Assembly (NCBI RefSeq): GCF_002118315.1
Contig: NZ_MTSZ01000004.1
Location: forward strand, 186,001-250,000
Source of the DNA: Kiloniella majae
Lineage (GTDB): Bacteria; Pseudomonadota; Alphaproteobacteria; Kiloniellales; Kiloniellaceae
Reading direction: 5' to 3'
Length of the DNA stretch: 64,000 bases
Part shown: in pieces, positions 52,290 to 61,000 of the stretch
Layout: every line of letters begins with the position of its first letter
Position numbering within the stretch: the first letter of the stretch is position 1
Program-made: the position numbers and the translations under genes
The notes under the pieces: model-generated
Seen by the model: the letters and a program-made list of their open reading frames with translations, nothing else
What the model was told of the DNA's origin: nothing
Database searches by the model: none

Positions 52290-52327
52290 ATTAATTTTCG
52301 TTTCGAAGGTGTAACGAAAATTAATTT
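52288..52327 (+). terminator. Long AT-rich perfect hairpin at the end of the VOC gene
   Basis: AAATTAATTTTCGTT (52288-52302) pairs perfectly over 15 bp with AACGAAAATTAATTT (52313-52327) around a 10 nt loop. It begins within the VOC stop codon. The 3' arm itself ends AATTT, so a weak terminator is likely. The symmetry also allows an operator upstream of the PAS_5 gene. Confidence 0.65.
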
Positions 52328-52396
52328 CGCTTATATTTCATATAATTGACCTTGAATTTTGTTGTCAATTTGATCATGATTTTTTGATCAGCAGTT

Positions 52397-52963
52397 TTGG
52401 TTCTCAAGGCTGTCTTGTTCCAACTGAAAATAACCGGGAAAAATTTAATCCGGATAAATATAAAGGTATTGGAAGAGTTGTTATCTCCGCCTTTACATCG
52501 TGCAACTGCTGATGCCAGCGAGTTGAAAAAACCTCTTAAGAGCTTCCTGGAGTATTGGGAAGAGAGAAGAGATGCTAAAGCTGTTTCCGTAAAATTACCC
52601 AGTAAAGATGATATGGATCCCTTAGATCTCAGGGGGTTGCTGAATAAAGTTATGCTTTTTGAGGTTCTTGACGGCGGGAAAGATTTTAAAATTAGAATTT
52701 GTGGTCAAGAAGTCCGGGAAACCTTGACCGTTCCTGTTAAGGGGGAGCTTCTAAGTGATCTGGAAAAACAAGGCGTTGTCGTTGCGGATATGGACGCATT
52801 CCAATTCGTTATTTCGAGCTGTGAACCTTTGTGTGAAATTAATCGTTCCATGGCCGCAGTGGGTCGTCCACATGTAAATTTTCAATCCGTTGTTGTTCCG
52901 CTTTCAACGGACGGTACTTCTGTTGATTTCTTGATGGGTGCTTACGTATACGGGGAAAACTGA
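52397..52963 (+). CDS. PAS_5-type (PAS-fold) protein
   Basis: 188 aa from a TTG; the start is uncertain, as TTGs at 52469 and 52478 are alternatives and none has a good ribosome site. SFLEYWEERRDAKAVSVKLPSKDDMDPLDLRGLLNKVMLFEVL, then FKIRICGQEVRETL, matches the PAS_5 domain of alphaproteobacteria (lP.r.didP.el..lLp...l.dv, then fryRl.G). It stands alone without an output domain. Such proteins are common orphans in Rhodospirillales; function unknown. Confidence 0.72.
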   Translation: MVLKAVLFQLKITGKNLIRINIKVLEELLSPPLHRATADASELKKPLKSFLEYWEERRDAKAVSVKLPSKDDMDPLDLRGLLNKVMLFEVLDGGKDFKIRICGQEVRETLTVPVKGELLSDLEKQGVVVADMDAFQFVISSCEPLCEINRSMAAVGRPHVNFQSVVVPLSTDGTSVDFLMGAYVYGEN

Positions 52964-53139
52964 TTGGAAAGTTTCTTTATCTATAAACGAAACCAGTCCC
53001 CCAAGAACAAGTACGCAAAACCCTTCATTTATAATATGCCATCGGGAAACAAGTCACATTGAGTTGATAGGCTGGTGTCTTCCTTTCGGTTATAAAAAAC
53101 GTATGCTGAAAACTCTTCTATGATAAAGAGGCAGCTTTA

Positions 53140-53724
53140 ATGAAAGATGGCTTGGAAAGCTTGCTAAAGGAAGTGCGAGAGTGTCGCCATTGTGACAAGG
53201 ACCTCCCTCTGGGACCGCGTCCTGTTGTTCAGATTTCTCCAAGGGCAAAAATCCTGATTATTGGGCAGGCACCTGGCACAAAGGTACATGAAACGGGTAT
53301 TCCGTGGAACGATCCCTCTGGCGATCGTTTACGCGAATGGATGGGGATTGAGAAAGATATTTTTTATGACCCGGAAAAAATTGCGATTATGCCAATGGGT
53401 TTTTGTTACCCCGGTAGGCTTGATAAAGGGGGCGATGCACCCCCACGCCTAGAATGTGCCCCCTTGTGGCATAATAAACTGCTGGGCACATTACCAAATT
53501 TAAGTATTACGCTATTGGTTGGGCAGTACGCGCAAAAATATTATCTGGGCAAGAAAAAGAAAAAAACACTAACCGAAACAGTTAAAGCCTGGGAAGAATA
53601 TCAACCAGATTATTTTGTCACGCCGCATCCAAGTTGGCGTTCAGCTATGTGGTTGAAGAAAAACCCGTGGTTTGACAGCGATGTGCTACCTATACTCCGC
53701 AACCGGGTGCAGAAACTTATTTGA
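53140..53724 (+). CDS. Uracil-DNA glycosylase superfamily protein
   Basis: 194 aa. After CRHCDKDLPLGPRPVV comes the UDG motif A-like IIGQAPGTKVHETGIPWNDPSGDRLREWMG, and the late HPS catalytic-loop motif in VTPHPSWRSAMW. The IMPMGFCYPG and GGDAPPRLECAPLWH segments are typical of the UDG-like branch often called 'uracil-DNA glycosylase family protein'. Whether it removes uracil or another lesion is not known. Single gene, convergent with the zincin. Confidence 0.9.
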   Translation: MKDGLESLLKEVRECRHCDKDLPLGPRPVVQISPRAKILIIGQAPGTKVHETGIPWNDPSGDRLREWMGIEKDIFYDPEKIAIMPMGFCYPGRLDKGGDAPPRLECAPLWHNKLLGTLPNLSITLLVGQYAQKYYLGKKKKKTLTETVKAWEEYQPDYFVTPHPSWRSAMWLKKNPWFDSDVLPILRNRVQKLI

Positions 53725-53745
53725 GAGTTTTTAAGGTAGCTTTCT

Positions 53746-54177
53746 TTAAGAAAGGCTGACGGTTCTGCTTTCCATCTTGTCCATATCATCTTCTGACATG
53801 CCAAAATAGTGTCCGATCTCATGGATCAAGACATGACGGACAACCTGGTTCAGGTCTTCGCCATTTTCACACCAAAAATCGAGGATAGGGCGACGGAAAA
53901 GAAAAACAGTATCCTTTTCTTCGTTCAATTCTCTGCTTTGCTGTGTCATGGATCGGCGGTCGACACCTTGATAGAGACCCAAAATCTCGAAAGGTGTTTC
54001 GCAGTCCATAGCTTCCATCATGTATTCTGAGGGAAAATCCTGAACTTCTATCTTCAATTGACTGGCGACATCTCTGAGCTCATCAGGCATATGCGCATAG
54101 GCTTCACGCGCCAGAGATTCTATATCACTGATCTCTGGGGGAGTCGTAAAACGTTCTATGTTATGAAGCTGGCCCAT
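53746..54177 (-). CDS. Metallopeptidase family protein (zincin, HExxH)
   Basis: 143 aa from the ATG at 54177 (MGQLHNIERF); longer frames are less likely. Zinc motif HEIGHYFGMSEDD gives the HExxH plus downstream Asp, and LNQVVRHVLIHEIGH is the usual helix of the small 'metallopeptidase family' (PF06262-like) zincins. No signal peptide, so cytosolic. Acidic residues are plentiful. Substrate unknown. Converges on the UDG-family gene, 21 bp apart, and is divergent from the pterin dehydratase. Confidence 0.9.
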   Translation of the reverse strand: MGQLHNIERFTTPPEISDIESLAREAYAHMPDELRDVASQLKIEVQDFPSEYMMEAMDCETPFEILGLYQGVDRRSMTQQSRELNEEKDTVFLFRRPILDFWCENGEDLNQVVRHVLIHEIGHYFGMSEDDMDKMESRTVSLS

Positions 54178-54363
54178 TTTTTCTATCCAGTTAACCGAGG
54201 ACGGCAATAGGCATAGATTCAAAGGCGCTGTCAATCTTAAAGTCCAGTCGGCTGACCTTAGGAAAAACCAAGATCCTTTTTGCACAATCACCGTTCATCT
54301 ATAAAACCATTCTATGCTATTGTTAAAAAAAGAACAAATTTCAGAAAAACAGGATCATCAATT

Positions 54364-54675
54364 ATGCCGGAACGCAAAATTCCCACAAAGCTGTCTGATA
54401 GCGAACGAACGAACCTTCTTCAGGAATTGGAGGGATGGACTCTGGAAAGTGACCGGGATGCTATTCGCAAGGTTTTTACTTTTAAAACCTTTAATCAGGC
54501 TTGGGGCTTTATGAACCGCGTCGCCCTTGTTGCTGAAAAAATGGGGCACCATCCTGAATGGTTCAATGTTTATAACAAGGTGGATATTGTTCTGACGACA
54601 CATGATTGCGATGGCCTGTCCGCCTTGGATGTTGAGCTAGCCAAAAAAATGAACCTTTTTGCGTCTAAAGTTTAA
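54364..54675 (+). CDS. Pterin-4a-carbinolamine dehydratase
   Basis: 103 aa from the ATG at 54364, with AGGA 8 bp upstream. It recycles tetrahydrobiopterin carbinolamine. The signature [20 protein letters not shown], then TTHD, has the catalytic His pair and the distal [18 protein letters not shown] precedes it. No phenylalanine hydroxylase gene is near, and in many bacteria the protein also serves Moco or folate side paths. A weak AAAGGG...CCCTTT hairpin (54693-54715) follows. Confidence 0.94.
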   Translation: MPERKIPTKLSDSERTNLLQELEGWTLESDRDAIRKVFTFKTFNQAWGFMNRVALVAEKMGHHPEWFNVYNKVDIVLTTHDCDGLSALDVELAKKMNLFASKV

Positions 54676-54734
54676 GTAACTTATGGAAGGGCAAAGGGGT
54701 TGTAATCGTCCCTTTACTCTCTCATCTTTGGGAT

Positions 54735-55109
54735 ATGAGATTTATTCAACTTCGCAAACCAGATCCCGAGGACGCAGAGCCAGCTCTGCTGAGCGCGGAT
54801 GAGAAAGTTGTTAAAAAAGGCTTTTTGAGGAAGTTAAAAAAGGTCGCTTTAAAAATAACTTTTTCAGAAAAGCTTCTGGCAGCATATTTTTGTGCGACTG
54901 ATCGCAAGACCCCATTAAAAGCGAAAGCGATATTGATGGCTGCGTTGGCTTATTTTGTGGTGCCTGCCGATTTAATTCCTGATTTTATTATCGCTTTTGG
55001 TTTCACAGATGATATCTCGGTTCTTATTACAGCAATAAATTCAGTGAAGAAACATATAACGGAAGAACATGCTGAGAAAGCGCAAGCTTGGCTTGATGTG
55101 AACGATTAA
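54735..55109 (+). CDS. YkvA-family (DUF1232) protein
   Basis: 124 aa. It has the DUF1232 core: LAAYFCATDRKTPLKAKAILMAALAYFVVPADLIPDF, then FTDDISVLITAI. The PxDliPD...GftDD signature is clear. The hydrophobic stretch may insert in or lie on the membrane. Function unknown. It follows the pterin dehydratase by 59 bp and may be in the same transcript. Confidence 0.93.
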   Translation: MRFIQLRKPDPEDAEPALLSADEKVVKKGFLRKLKKVALKITFSEKLLAAYFCATDRKTPLKAKAILMAALAYFVVPADLIPDFIIAFGFTDDISVLITAINSVKKHITEEHAEKAQAWLDVND

Positions 55110-55217
55110 TAGCCTCTTGGTTGATGCTCTTACCGAGTTTTTGTGTGATTTTAGGTATTTTCTAATTCTTTTAGCATACAGTAGTATTACAAACTGAGAA
55201 TACTCAGGGAAAAAGGT

Positions 55218-55940
55218 ATGATTAAAAGGTTGTTATTCTGTTGGCTCGTTTCTTTTTTTATGATTGGAAATGTGAGCGCGACAGAATTTTATACAGAGGA
55301 CTTTCCTCCTTATAATTATCTGGAAAATGATGAACTAAAGGGGATTGGGCCAAAAATTATCAAAGAGTTGGCGCGCGAAGTCGGAGAAGAGCCCAAGATA
55401 ACGGTTCTTCCCTGGGCGAGGGCCTATAAGTATGCGCAGGAAATGCCAGATGTTGGTATTTTTTCGATCGTCAGGACGCCGAAGAGAGAAGATGTTTTTC
55501 AATGGGTTGGTCCAATTTATACCGTTCGTATTGGACTTTATACTGTTAAAGAAAACATGAGCCTTTATCAGGGGACGAACGAAGAGAACCTGGAGCAGGC
55601 GCGCAGGGTCGGTGACATTGCTGTTCAACTGGGCGGCGCTGGTGAAGAGCTATTGACGACCCTAAAGTTTCAAAATTTGAACAAGATTGTGAATATTAAC
55701 AAGGCTTTGTTCTTATTACTAAAGGGACGATACGATTTGTTGGAAACATCAGATGCTTACATGGCCTATATGGCAAAGGAAGAGGGTGTTTCTGTGGACG
55801 TTGTAAGTGAAGCTGCTTTTATCGGGCAATATGATATGTATCTGGCTTTTTCCAAAAGCACACCGCTTACAACGGTCCAGAAGTGGCAAAATGCACTGGA
55901 TCGGATCCAGAAAAGACAAACGGCGCAAAACCCAAGCTAA
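55218..55940 (+). CDS. Periplasmic solute-binding protein (SBP_bac_3-like)
   Basis: 240 aa with a signal peptide (RLLFCWLVSFFMIGNVSA). FYTEDFPPYNYLENDELKGIGPKIIKELAREVG is the standard opening of amino-acid-type binding proteins, then MPDVGIFSIVRTPKRED. It lacks neighbouring permease genes. Such orphan proteins in proteobacteria often act as sensors or accessory receptors rather than transporters. Ends 20 bp from the convergent DMT gene. Confidence 0.88.
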   Translation: MIKRLLFCWLVSFFMIGNVSATEFYTEDFPPYNYLENDELKGIGPKIIKELAREVGEEPKITVLPWARAYKYAQEMPDVGIFSIVRTPKREDVFQWVGPIYTVRIGLYTVKENMSLYQGTNEENLEQARRVGDIAVQLGGAGEELLTTLKFQNLNKIVNINKALFLLLKGRYDLLETSDAYMAYMAKEEGVSVDVVSEAAFIGQYDMYLAFSKSTPLTTVQKWQNALDRIQKRQTAQNPS

Positions 55941-55960
55941 TTATAGATCGTTTTATCTCT

Positions 55961-56902
55961 TTATAACGTGCCTCGAGGAGCATTACTTGCAGGTTTGACG
56001 GTATTGCGGCTTGATAGTTGCGCGTCAGCTTTTTTACGAATACTTGCTTCACGTTGTGCGATATAGATTGCTGAAGTTGCGATAATACCCCCACCGATCC
56101 AGGTCCATATGTCTGGAATTTCTCCAAATGCCAGGAAAGCCATAAAGGCCATAAAGGGGAGGCGGGCATAATCAAAAGGCATAACGGCAGAGGCATCAGC
56201 AATTGAAAGTGCCTTGGTAATCAGCAAATTGCTGAGAGCACCGAGAACCCCCAGCCCAATAACGGCATACCAGATATCGGTACTTGGCCATTCCCAAACA
56301 AAAACAGCAGGCAGAAATGATAAAAGAGTCATAAAAATAGTTGTGTAGAAAACAGTGACACTGGAAGAGTCTGTTTTGGTAAGAGTTTTAACAAGCATGA
56401 CTGATCCGGCCATTAATAATGCGGCTAAAACCGGTAAAAATAATAAGGGGCTGAAGTCTCCAAACCCGGGCCGTACAATGACGAGAACGCCAACAAAGCC
56501 CATAATTGTCGCGCCCCAGCGACGAAGTTTAACATCTTCTTTAAGAATAAGAGCCGCACCAATTGTTGCGAAAAGAGGAACTGTAAAGTTTAAGGCCACG
56601 GCCTGTGCCATTGGAAGCCAGCTTACAGAGGCAAACCATACAAGCATCGCAGAAATGCCAACAACGGAACGCAAAAAATGTAATTTAAGGTGCTTTGTTT
56701 TAAGCTCTTTGAACCCAATCTTATGCATCCAGGGAAGCATAAAAATAAAGGCAAAGAAGTTGCGGAAAAAAGTGACTTCGAACAGGGGTAACTCTTCTGC
56801 GGCAATGCGGACGAGTAAATTCATAACCGAAAAGCCGAAGGTCGCAAGAACGACCAAAAGAGCACCTTGTAAAGGCGCGGGTATATTTTTGAAGCGGGAC
56901 AT
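55961..56902 (-). CDS. EamA/DMT-superfamily permease
   Basis: 313 aa from the ATG at 56902; a TTG at 56953 would add 17 residues. Ten helices in two EamA halves (LQGALLVVLATFGFSVMNLLVRI; LLFLPVLAALLMAGSVMLVKTLTK). The late AVMPFDYARLPFMAFMAFLAFGE is close in pattern to the DMT protein at 43401. It is the last gene of a minus-strand run with a methyltransferase and an asparaginase. Substrate unknown. Confidence 0.9.
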   Translation of the reverse strand: MSRFKNIPAPLQGALLVVLATFGFSVMNLLVRIAAEELPLFEVTFFRNFFAFIFMLPWMHKIGFKELKTKHLKLHFLRSVVGISAMLVWFASVSWLPMAQAVALNFTVPLFATIGAALILKEDVKLRRWGATIMGFVGVLVIVRPGFGDFSPLLFLPVLAALLMAGSVMLVKTLTKTDSSSVTVFYTTIFMTLLSFLPAVFVWEWPSTDIWYAVIGLGVLGALSNLLITKALSIADASAVMPFDYARLPFMAFMAFLAFGEIPDIWTWIGGGIIATSAIYIAQREASIRKKADAQLSSRNTVKPASNAPRGTL

Positions 56903-56983
56903 AAATTCAGATGCCTTGGCGGCTAGAGAAGACCTAAAGCCTACTGCACCCAAAAGAGCTTGTCATGTTTTAAGTGAATAATT

Positions 56984-58249
56984 TCAATTATCTTCGTACC
57001 TTAGAAGCAGGTGGTTCAAATCATTGAACACAGTGTAAAACTCTTTGAATTGCTGCAGAAATTTATCCCATTCCAATCGTGTATCCAGTTCTTTTAGCTC
57101 TGTAAAAATCTCGGATAGGCTCTTTTTACCATTACATCGTTTTGCAATTGCAGCAGACAGACGCGGTAATGGAAGATTGAGCGGAATACCGTCCAGATTA
57201 CTTTTAAGCGAGGAAGTTTTCTTCAGGCTTTCGGCAATAACATCAGGCTGCATTTCGCGGAAGACAGGGATTACTTTTTCTGCTTGCGATAGATCAGCAA
57301 TGGTATTTTTCTGGTGAGACAGATAGAACACGTGAAGCTTTATGTTACTGGCAAGTTTTTCAGCGACAGCGGCTTGTTCTATCGGTGCTAATGCCTTGGC
57401 ATGTTGAAGAAGTTTAGCGTCTTTTACATAAGTATCAATTTTGTAGCGAATTGGTTCAACAAAAGCTGCGAGCTCCAACCCTGATGACGCGACAAGATCG
57501 GCAACCTGAGGAACGGTGTAAGCTCTGTCACAGCTGTGTAAAAGAAGATCGACAAGCTCTGCATCACTTGCTTTGTGATCAATGACAAAGGAGTTGCGAT
57601 TAAAGCTGTTGGTTGGAGGAAGCTTTTCCAAAAGGCGGCGGGCCAGTTTTACTTTTTCGGCTAAACCAGAACAATCTTTGCTGAGGCTGCGGAGAAGATC
57701 CTGCATTGGATATACGCCTTCACGACCGTATTCCCCATAAACCATTATCCCCATGCCACCGTCTTCTTTGAGAACAGAAGTTAAGGCCTGCAAGCCCTGT
57801 TCAGGTGAAGTGAGGTGGTGCAGGACACCACAGCAATCTATGTAGTCAAACGGCTCTAGGCCAAGACTTGGTAAATCGAGTAATGATCCGCTCAGGAAGG
57901 TTATGTTGTTTAAGCCGCGTTCTTTTGCTCTGGCTTCAACAATGGTGCGTGATGCCGAAGAGAGATCAAGATAGGTAACCTGTCCCGCTTGACCTTTTCC
58001 ATCTTCTGATGCATCGGCAAGCTGTTGCGCCAGCATAATGGTTGCATCACCTGTACCGCCACCGGCAACCAAAGCCCTAAAAGGCTTGGAGAAGTCTCGT
58101 TTACCAGCAAAAAGATAGTGATTGAGTTCTGCGAGATTGCTTGGGGAGCCTGTAATCAAGCGTTTCTGTTCATCCGCGGGATTTCTGGACGGATAAGGAT
58201 AGGCTTCGTATTGATCTTGTACTTCGGGTTGAACGGTCATCTTGGCCAA
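56984..58249 (-). CDS. Class I SAM-dependent methyltransferase with C-terminal extension
   Basis: 421 aa from a TTG at 58249, which has AGAGGA 6 bp upstream; an ATG follows three codons in. The start has YEAYPYPSRNPADEQ. Motif I is ALVAGGGTGDATIMLAQQLAD, with VTYLDLSSAS for motif II and FDYIDCCGVLHHL for motif IV. The ~200-residue C-terminal part (SDAELVDLLLHSCDRAYTVPQV...; IPLNLPLPRLSAAIAKRCNGKKSL) looks like an added helical domain that may bind the substrate. The target is unknown. Confidence 0.85.
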   Translation of the reverse strand: MAKMTVQPEVQDQYEAYPYPSRNPADEQKRLITGSPSNLAELNHYLFAGKRDFSKPFRALVAGGGTGDATIMLAQQLADASEDGKGQAGQVTYLDLSSASRTIVEARAKERGLNNITFLSGSLLDLPSLGLEPFDYIDCCGVLHHLTSPEQGLQALTSVLKEDGGMGIMVYGEYGREGVYPMQDLLRSLSKDCSGLAEKVKLARRLLEKLPPTNSFNRNSFVIDHKASDAELVDLLLHSCDRAYTVPQVADLVASSGLELAAFVEPIRYKIDTYVKDAKLLQHAKALAPIEQAAVAEKLASNIKLHVFYLSHQKNTIADLSQAEKVIPVFREMQPDVIAESLKKTSSLKSNLDGIPLNLPLPRLSAAIAKRCNGKKSLSEIFTELKELDTRLEWDKFLQQFKEFYTVFNDLNHLLLRYEDN

Positions 58250-58324
58250 GCCGATTCCTCTGGAAGGTTTCTGGGGGGCTGATTTATAAATGGTGGCTGT
58301 TGTATGCTATTCACTGAAAGAAAT

Positions 58325-58358
58325 CTCCCCTCTTAAGGGAAATAATTTAAGAGAGGAG
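58325..58358 (-). terminator. Terminator of the asparaginase gene
   Basis: Minus strand: CTCCTCTCTTAA / TTAAGAGGGGAG, a 12 bp stem with one G-U and a 10 nt loop, then ATTTCTTTC. It lies 12 bp past the stop, so the following methyltransferase gene may need its own promoter. Confidence 0.72.
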
Positions 58359-58369
58359 GCATTGTTTAT

Positions 58370-59422
58370 TTAGAAGCGAACGCTCTGCGCTGCGCGAACC
58401 TGACCCACCTGTATGCCGGCACGATTAAACAAAGGAGGTTCTAATACGTCCTTCATTGCCTGTGCGGTTGCATCGTCGATGACCTTCAGATGCCTTAAAA
58501 TCATACCTATAACGGTCTCGGCTGAACGCGTAACACCGTCATCCGCTTTTAGAGCGATGCCGAGACCAAGCTCTGGAATAATGCCGGTGTAAACGCCTTC
58601 GGCGCCGGTTTTGATCAAAGCACGTCCCTTTGTTGCTTCGACGATTTTTGTGCAAAATCTATCTGAACCGGCAATCATAAAGGGTTCTGCTGCAATGGCT
58701 TTGTTTATTCGCAGGCAAGCTTCTTGGCGGGCTTCTGGCTGATCTGAAGGATCTGCAAAGCGGGCCATTGCCAGTGCAATATTGGCAAGGGGGGCACCAA
58801 TAACTGGTATACCGCACCCATCTACGCCGCGGGGCGCATCGCCCAGATCCATGCCACACATGGTTTCCATTGCGCCAAGGATGCGTTGTTGCAGTGGGTG
58901 CTCATACTTTACATAGCCTTTGAGATCGTAGCCCAATTGCTTACAGACTGTCAGAAAGCCTGTGTGTTTGCCTGAACAGTTATTATGCAGGGTTGATTCG
59001 GAACCACCACTTTTCAAGAGATCGACCATTGAGGGAATATGGTAGGGAAGGTGAGATCCGCATTCCAGATCGTCCTCGGTGCAGCCAATTTTGGCCAACC
59101 ACTTTTTGACGGTTTCAACGTGTTCTGGTTGTCCATCGTGACTGGCACAGGCAATAGATATTTCTGCATCGGTCAGATTGAAAGCATCCGCGGCTCCACT
59201 TTCAATAAGTGGAAGGGCTTGCATGCATTTAATGGCCGAACGTCCATAAGTAACTTTTTCGTAGTCACCGCCAGATAAAACAACCTTTCCGTCTGTATCG
59301 ACAACCGCATAAGACGCACGATGGATGCTTTCGACCATATTTCCCCGGGTCACTTCGACCATAATCGGGTTATTTTGACTCTCATTTGAGGATGAGCTGT
59401 TGTTTTTTGTTAAATCCGACAC
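58370..59422 (-). CDS. L-asparaginase, AnsA/class 3 (PF06089-type)
   Basis: 350 aa. It hydrolyses asparagine to aspartate and ammonia with a serine-lysine pair. VEVTRGNMVESIHRASYAVVD starts the fold, and YGRSAIKCMQALPLIESG has the Ser-Lys tandem. NNCSGKHTGFL and RGVDGCGIPV carry the zinc-binding Cys-Lys-Cys set seen in Rhizobium etli type II asparaginase. The Ser/Asn-rich N-terminus may be unstructured. Cytosolic. Confidence 0.95.
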   Translation of the reverse strand: MSDLTKNNSSSSNESQNNPIMVEVTRGNMVESIHRASYAVVDTDGKVVLSGGDYEKVTYGRSAIKCMQALPLIESGAADAFNLTDAEISIACASHDGQPEHVETVKKWLAKIGCTEDDLECGSHLPYHIPSMVDLLKSGGSESTLHNNCSGKHTGFLTVCKQLGYDLKGYVKYEHPLQQRILGAMETMCGMDLGDAPRGVDGCGIPVIGAPLANIALAMARFADPSDQPEARQEACLRINKAIAAEPFMIAGSDRFCTKIVEATKGRALIKTGAEGVYTGIIPELGLGIALKADDGVTRSAETVIGMILRHLKVIDDATAQAMKDVLEPPLFNRAGIQVGQVRAAQSVRF

Positions 59423-59567
59423 TAGAAAACTCTTATGTTAAGAATATGAGGCTCAATTCAGAAGCACTCTGAACTGAGGGGCTCAACCACCCACTGTTTT
59501 TTGCGCTGGCATTATAGGCGCAAAATAATGAAGATTAACAGGCTTAAGAAGGACCTGAATTAAGACT

Positions 59568-60116
59568 ATGGCAGAGAGAACCATGAGAGGATTTTTTGGC
59601 ATGGGGGTCGAGGGCGGCAGCAAACCCATGAATCTGGGGAATCTGCTTCGGTCGGCGCATAGCTTTGGGGCAAGTTTCTTTTTTACTGTTGCACCACATT
59701 ATGATGCAAAACAGGTTAAGCAATCTGATACTTCGGATGCGGCAAAGACTTTACCGCTCTATAATTTTGACTCTGTTGAAGAAATGGTACTGCCAAAGGG
59801 TGTGCAGTTGGTTGGTGTTGAGCTTACAGACGAATCAATTGAGCTACCAAGTTTTCGCCATCCTACGCAGGCAGCATATGTACTGGGACCTGAAAAGGGA
59901 TCGTTGTCGCCGGAAATGCAAGAGCGCTGTGACTTTATTGTGAAAATTCCGATGAAGTTCTGTGTGAACGTTGGTGTTGCGGGCGCAATTGTGCTTTATG
60001 ACAGATTGATTTCCATGGGGAGGTTCCCGGGGCGTCCCGTTAATCCACGGGCCGAGGCTGTTCCTTTGCCCAAACATGTTCAAGGTGGCCAGATCATTCG
60101 AACAAAAAAAGAGTAA
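59568..60116 (+). CDS. SpoU-family RNA 2'-O-methyltransferase
   Basis: 182 aa. It is a SPOUT knot methyltransferase. KPMNLGNLLRSAHSFGAS is motif 1 with the catalytic Arg. AAYVLGPEKGSLSPEM is motif 2. IPMKFCVNVGVAGAIVLYDRL is motif 3; here the usual Ser/Asn is V-N-V-G. It methylates a ribose of tRNA or rRNA; the site is unknown. An ATG at 59583 is a possible alternative start. It is divergent from the asparaginase gene. Confidence 0.92.
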   Translation: MAERTMRGFFGMGVEGGSKPMNLGNLLRSAHSFGASFFFTVAPHYDAKQVKQSDTSDAAKTLPLYNFDSVEEMVLPKGVQLVGVELTDESIELPSFRHPTQAAYVLGPEKGSLSPEMQERCDFIVKIPMKFCVNVGVAGAIVLYDRLISMGRFPGRPVNPRAEAVPLPKHVQGGQIIRTKKE

Positions 60117-60224
60117 CAGTCTGGACGAAATTAAAAGACCTGCCTTAGAATTACCTATTTTATGGTTTAGTGGTGAGAATTAAGAAATATTACCGCGCAG
60201 AGTATTAGTATAACTGGGAAGATA

Positions 60225-60770
60225 ATGAGTAAGCTATTGTCGATGAAATCCGCCATTCCTATGGCTCTTATGGTATCTGTATCCTTCGGCCTGTCCGCGT
60301 TGACTGCGACGACAAGCTCTGCCCAGGGAATTAAAGCTATTGGACAGCACAAGGACTGGACTTCTTACAGCTATACCGAAAATGGTCATAAAGTCTGTTT
60401 TATGAACTCGGTTCCCAAAAAAGCTGAAGGTAAGTACAAGAAGCGCGGCGATATCTATCTGGTTGTATCCCACAGGGCTGGCGAAAAACGCTGGGATGAG
60501 ATTTCCATTCAGGCTGGTTACAGCTATCGCCCGGATTCTCAGGCAACTCTCAGTGTTGGTAAAAACAGCTATAAATTCTTTACCGCTGGTGACAGTGCCT
60601 GGGCCTATAATCAAGAAGATGACCAGAAGGTTATCAACGCGATGATCAAAGGATCCAAGCTTATTGTACGTGGTGTTTCTGGCCGTGGCACAAAAACCAA
60701 AGATACCTATTCTTTAAGTGGTTTTTCAGCAGCTTACCGCGCCATTAATCAGGCATGCGGTAAAAAATAG
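60225..60770 (+). CDS. Invasion-associated locus B (IalB)-family protein
   Basis: 181 aa with a signal peptide (AIPMALMVSVSFGLSALTATTSSA). The mature part begins IGQHKDWTSYSYTENGHKVCFMNSVPKKA, which matches the IalB fold 'W...C....' of alphaproteobacteria. The paired cysteine is near the end (INQACGKK). Periplasmic, possibly stress- or envelope-related; the name comes from Bartonella and does not imply virulence here. It lies just upstream of rlmN, a recurrent alphaproteobacterial order. Confidence 0.88.
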   Translation: MSKLLSMKSAIPMALMVSVSFGLSALTATTSSAQGIKAIGQHKDWTSYSYTENGHKVCFMNSVPKKAEGKYKKRGDIYLVVSHRAGEKRWDEISIQAGYSYRPDSQATLSVGKNSYKFFTAGDSAWAYNQEDDQKVINAMIKGSKLIVRGVSGRGTKTKDTYSLSGFSAAYRAINQACGKK

Positions 60771-60789
60771 TATCTGCGATACCCTCTGT

Positions 60790-60820
60790 GTGACTATTCT
60801 TACTGGAATAAAATAGTCAC
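60790..60820 (+). terminator. Hairpin after the IalB gene
   Basis: GTGACTATT (60790-60798) pairs perfectly with AATAGTCAC (60812-60820). A 9 bp stem with a 13 nt loop, 19 bp past the stop, lacking a strong U-tract; possible terminator or mRNA end protection. Confidence 0.5.
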
Positions 60821-60965
60821 TACAGGATTGATAAGGTTTTTTCGAATACCTTCATATCTTCGGGTTCTTTGGGCACTTTTAACCAATGTAAGCGGCTGTT
60901 ATGCAGTTACTGCAGGGCGAATCCGCTTGAACCCGGCAGTGACTCGCTTTATTTAAGCCTCAATC

Positions 60966-60982
60966 GCAGATAAAATATCTGC
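60966..60982 (+). promoter_or_regulatory. Perfect inverted repeat in the rlmN leader
   Basis: GCAGATA-AAA-TATCTGC, 7+3+7, ending 18 bp before the rlmN ATG and next to its AAGGA site. It could shield the ribosome site or be an operator. Confidence 0.45.
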
Positions 60983-61000
60983 CATAAGGATTGATGAGCT

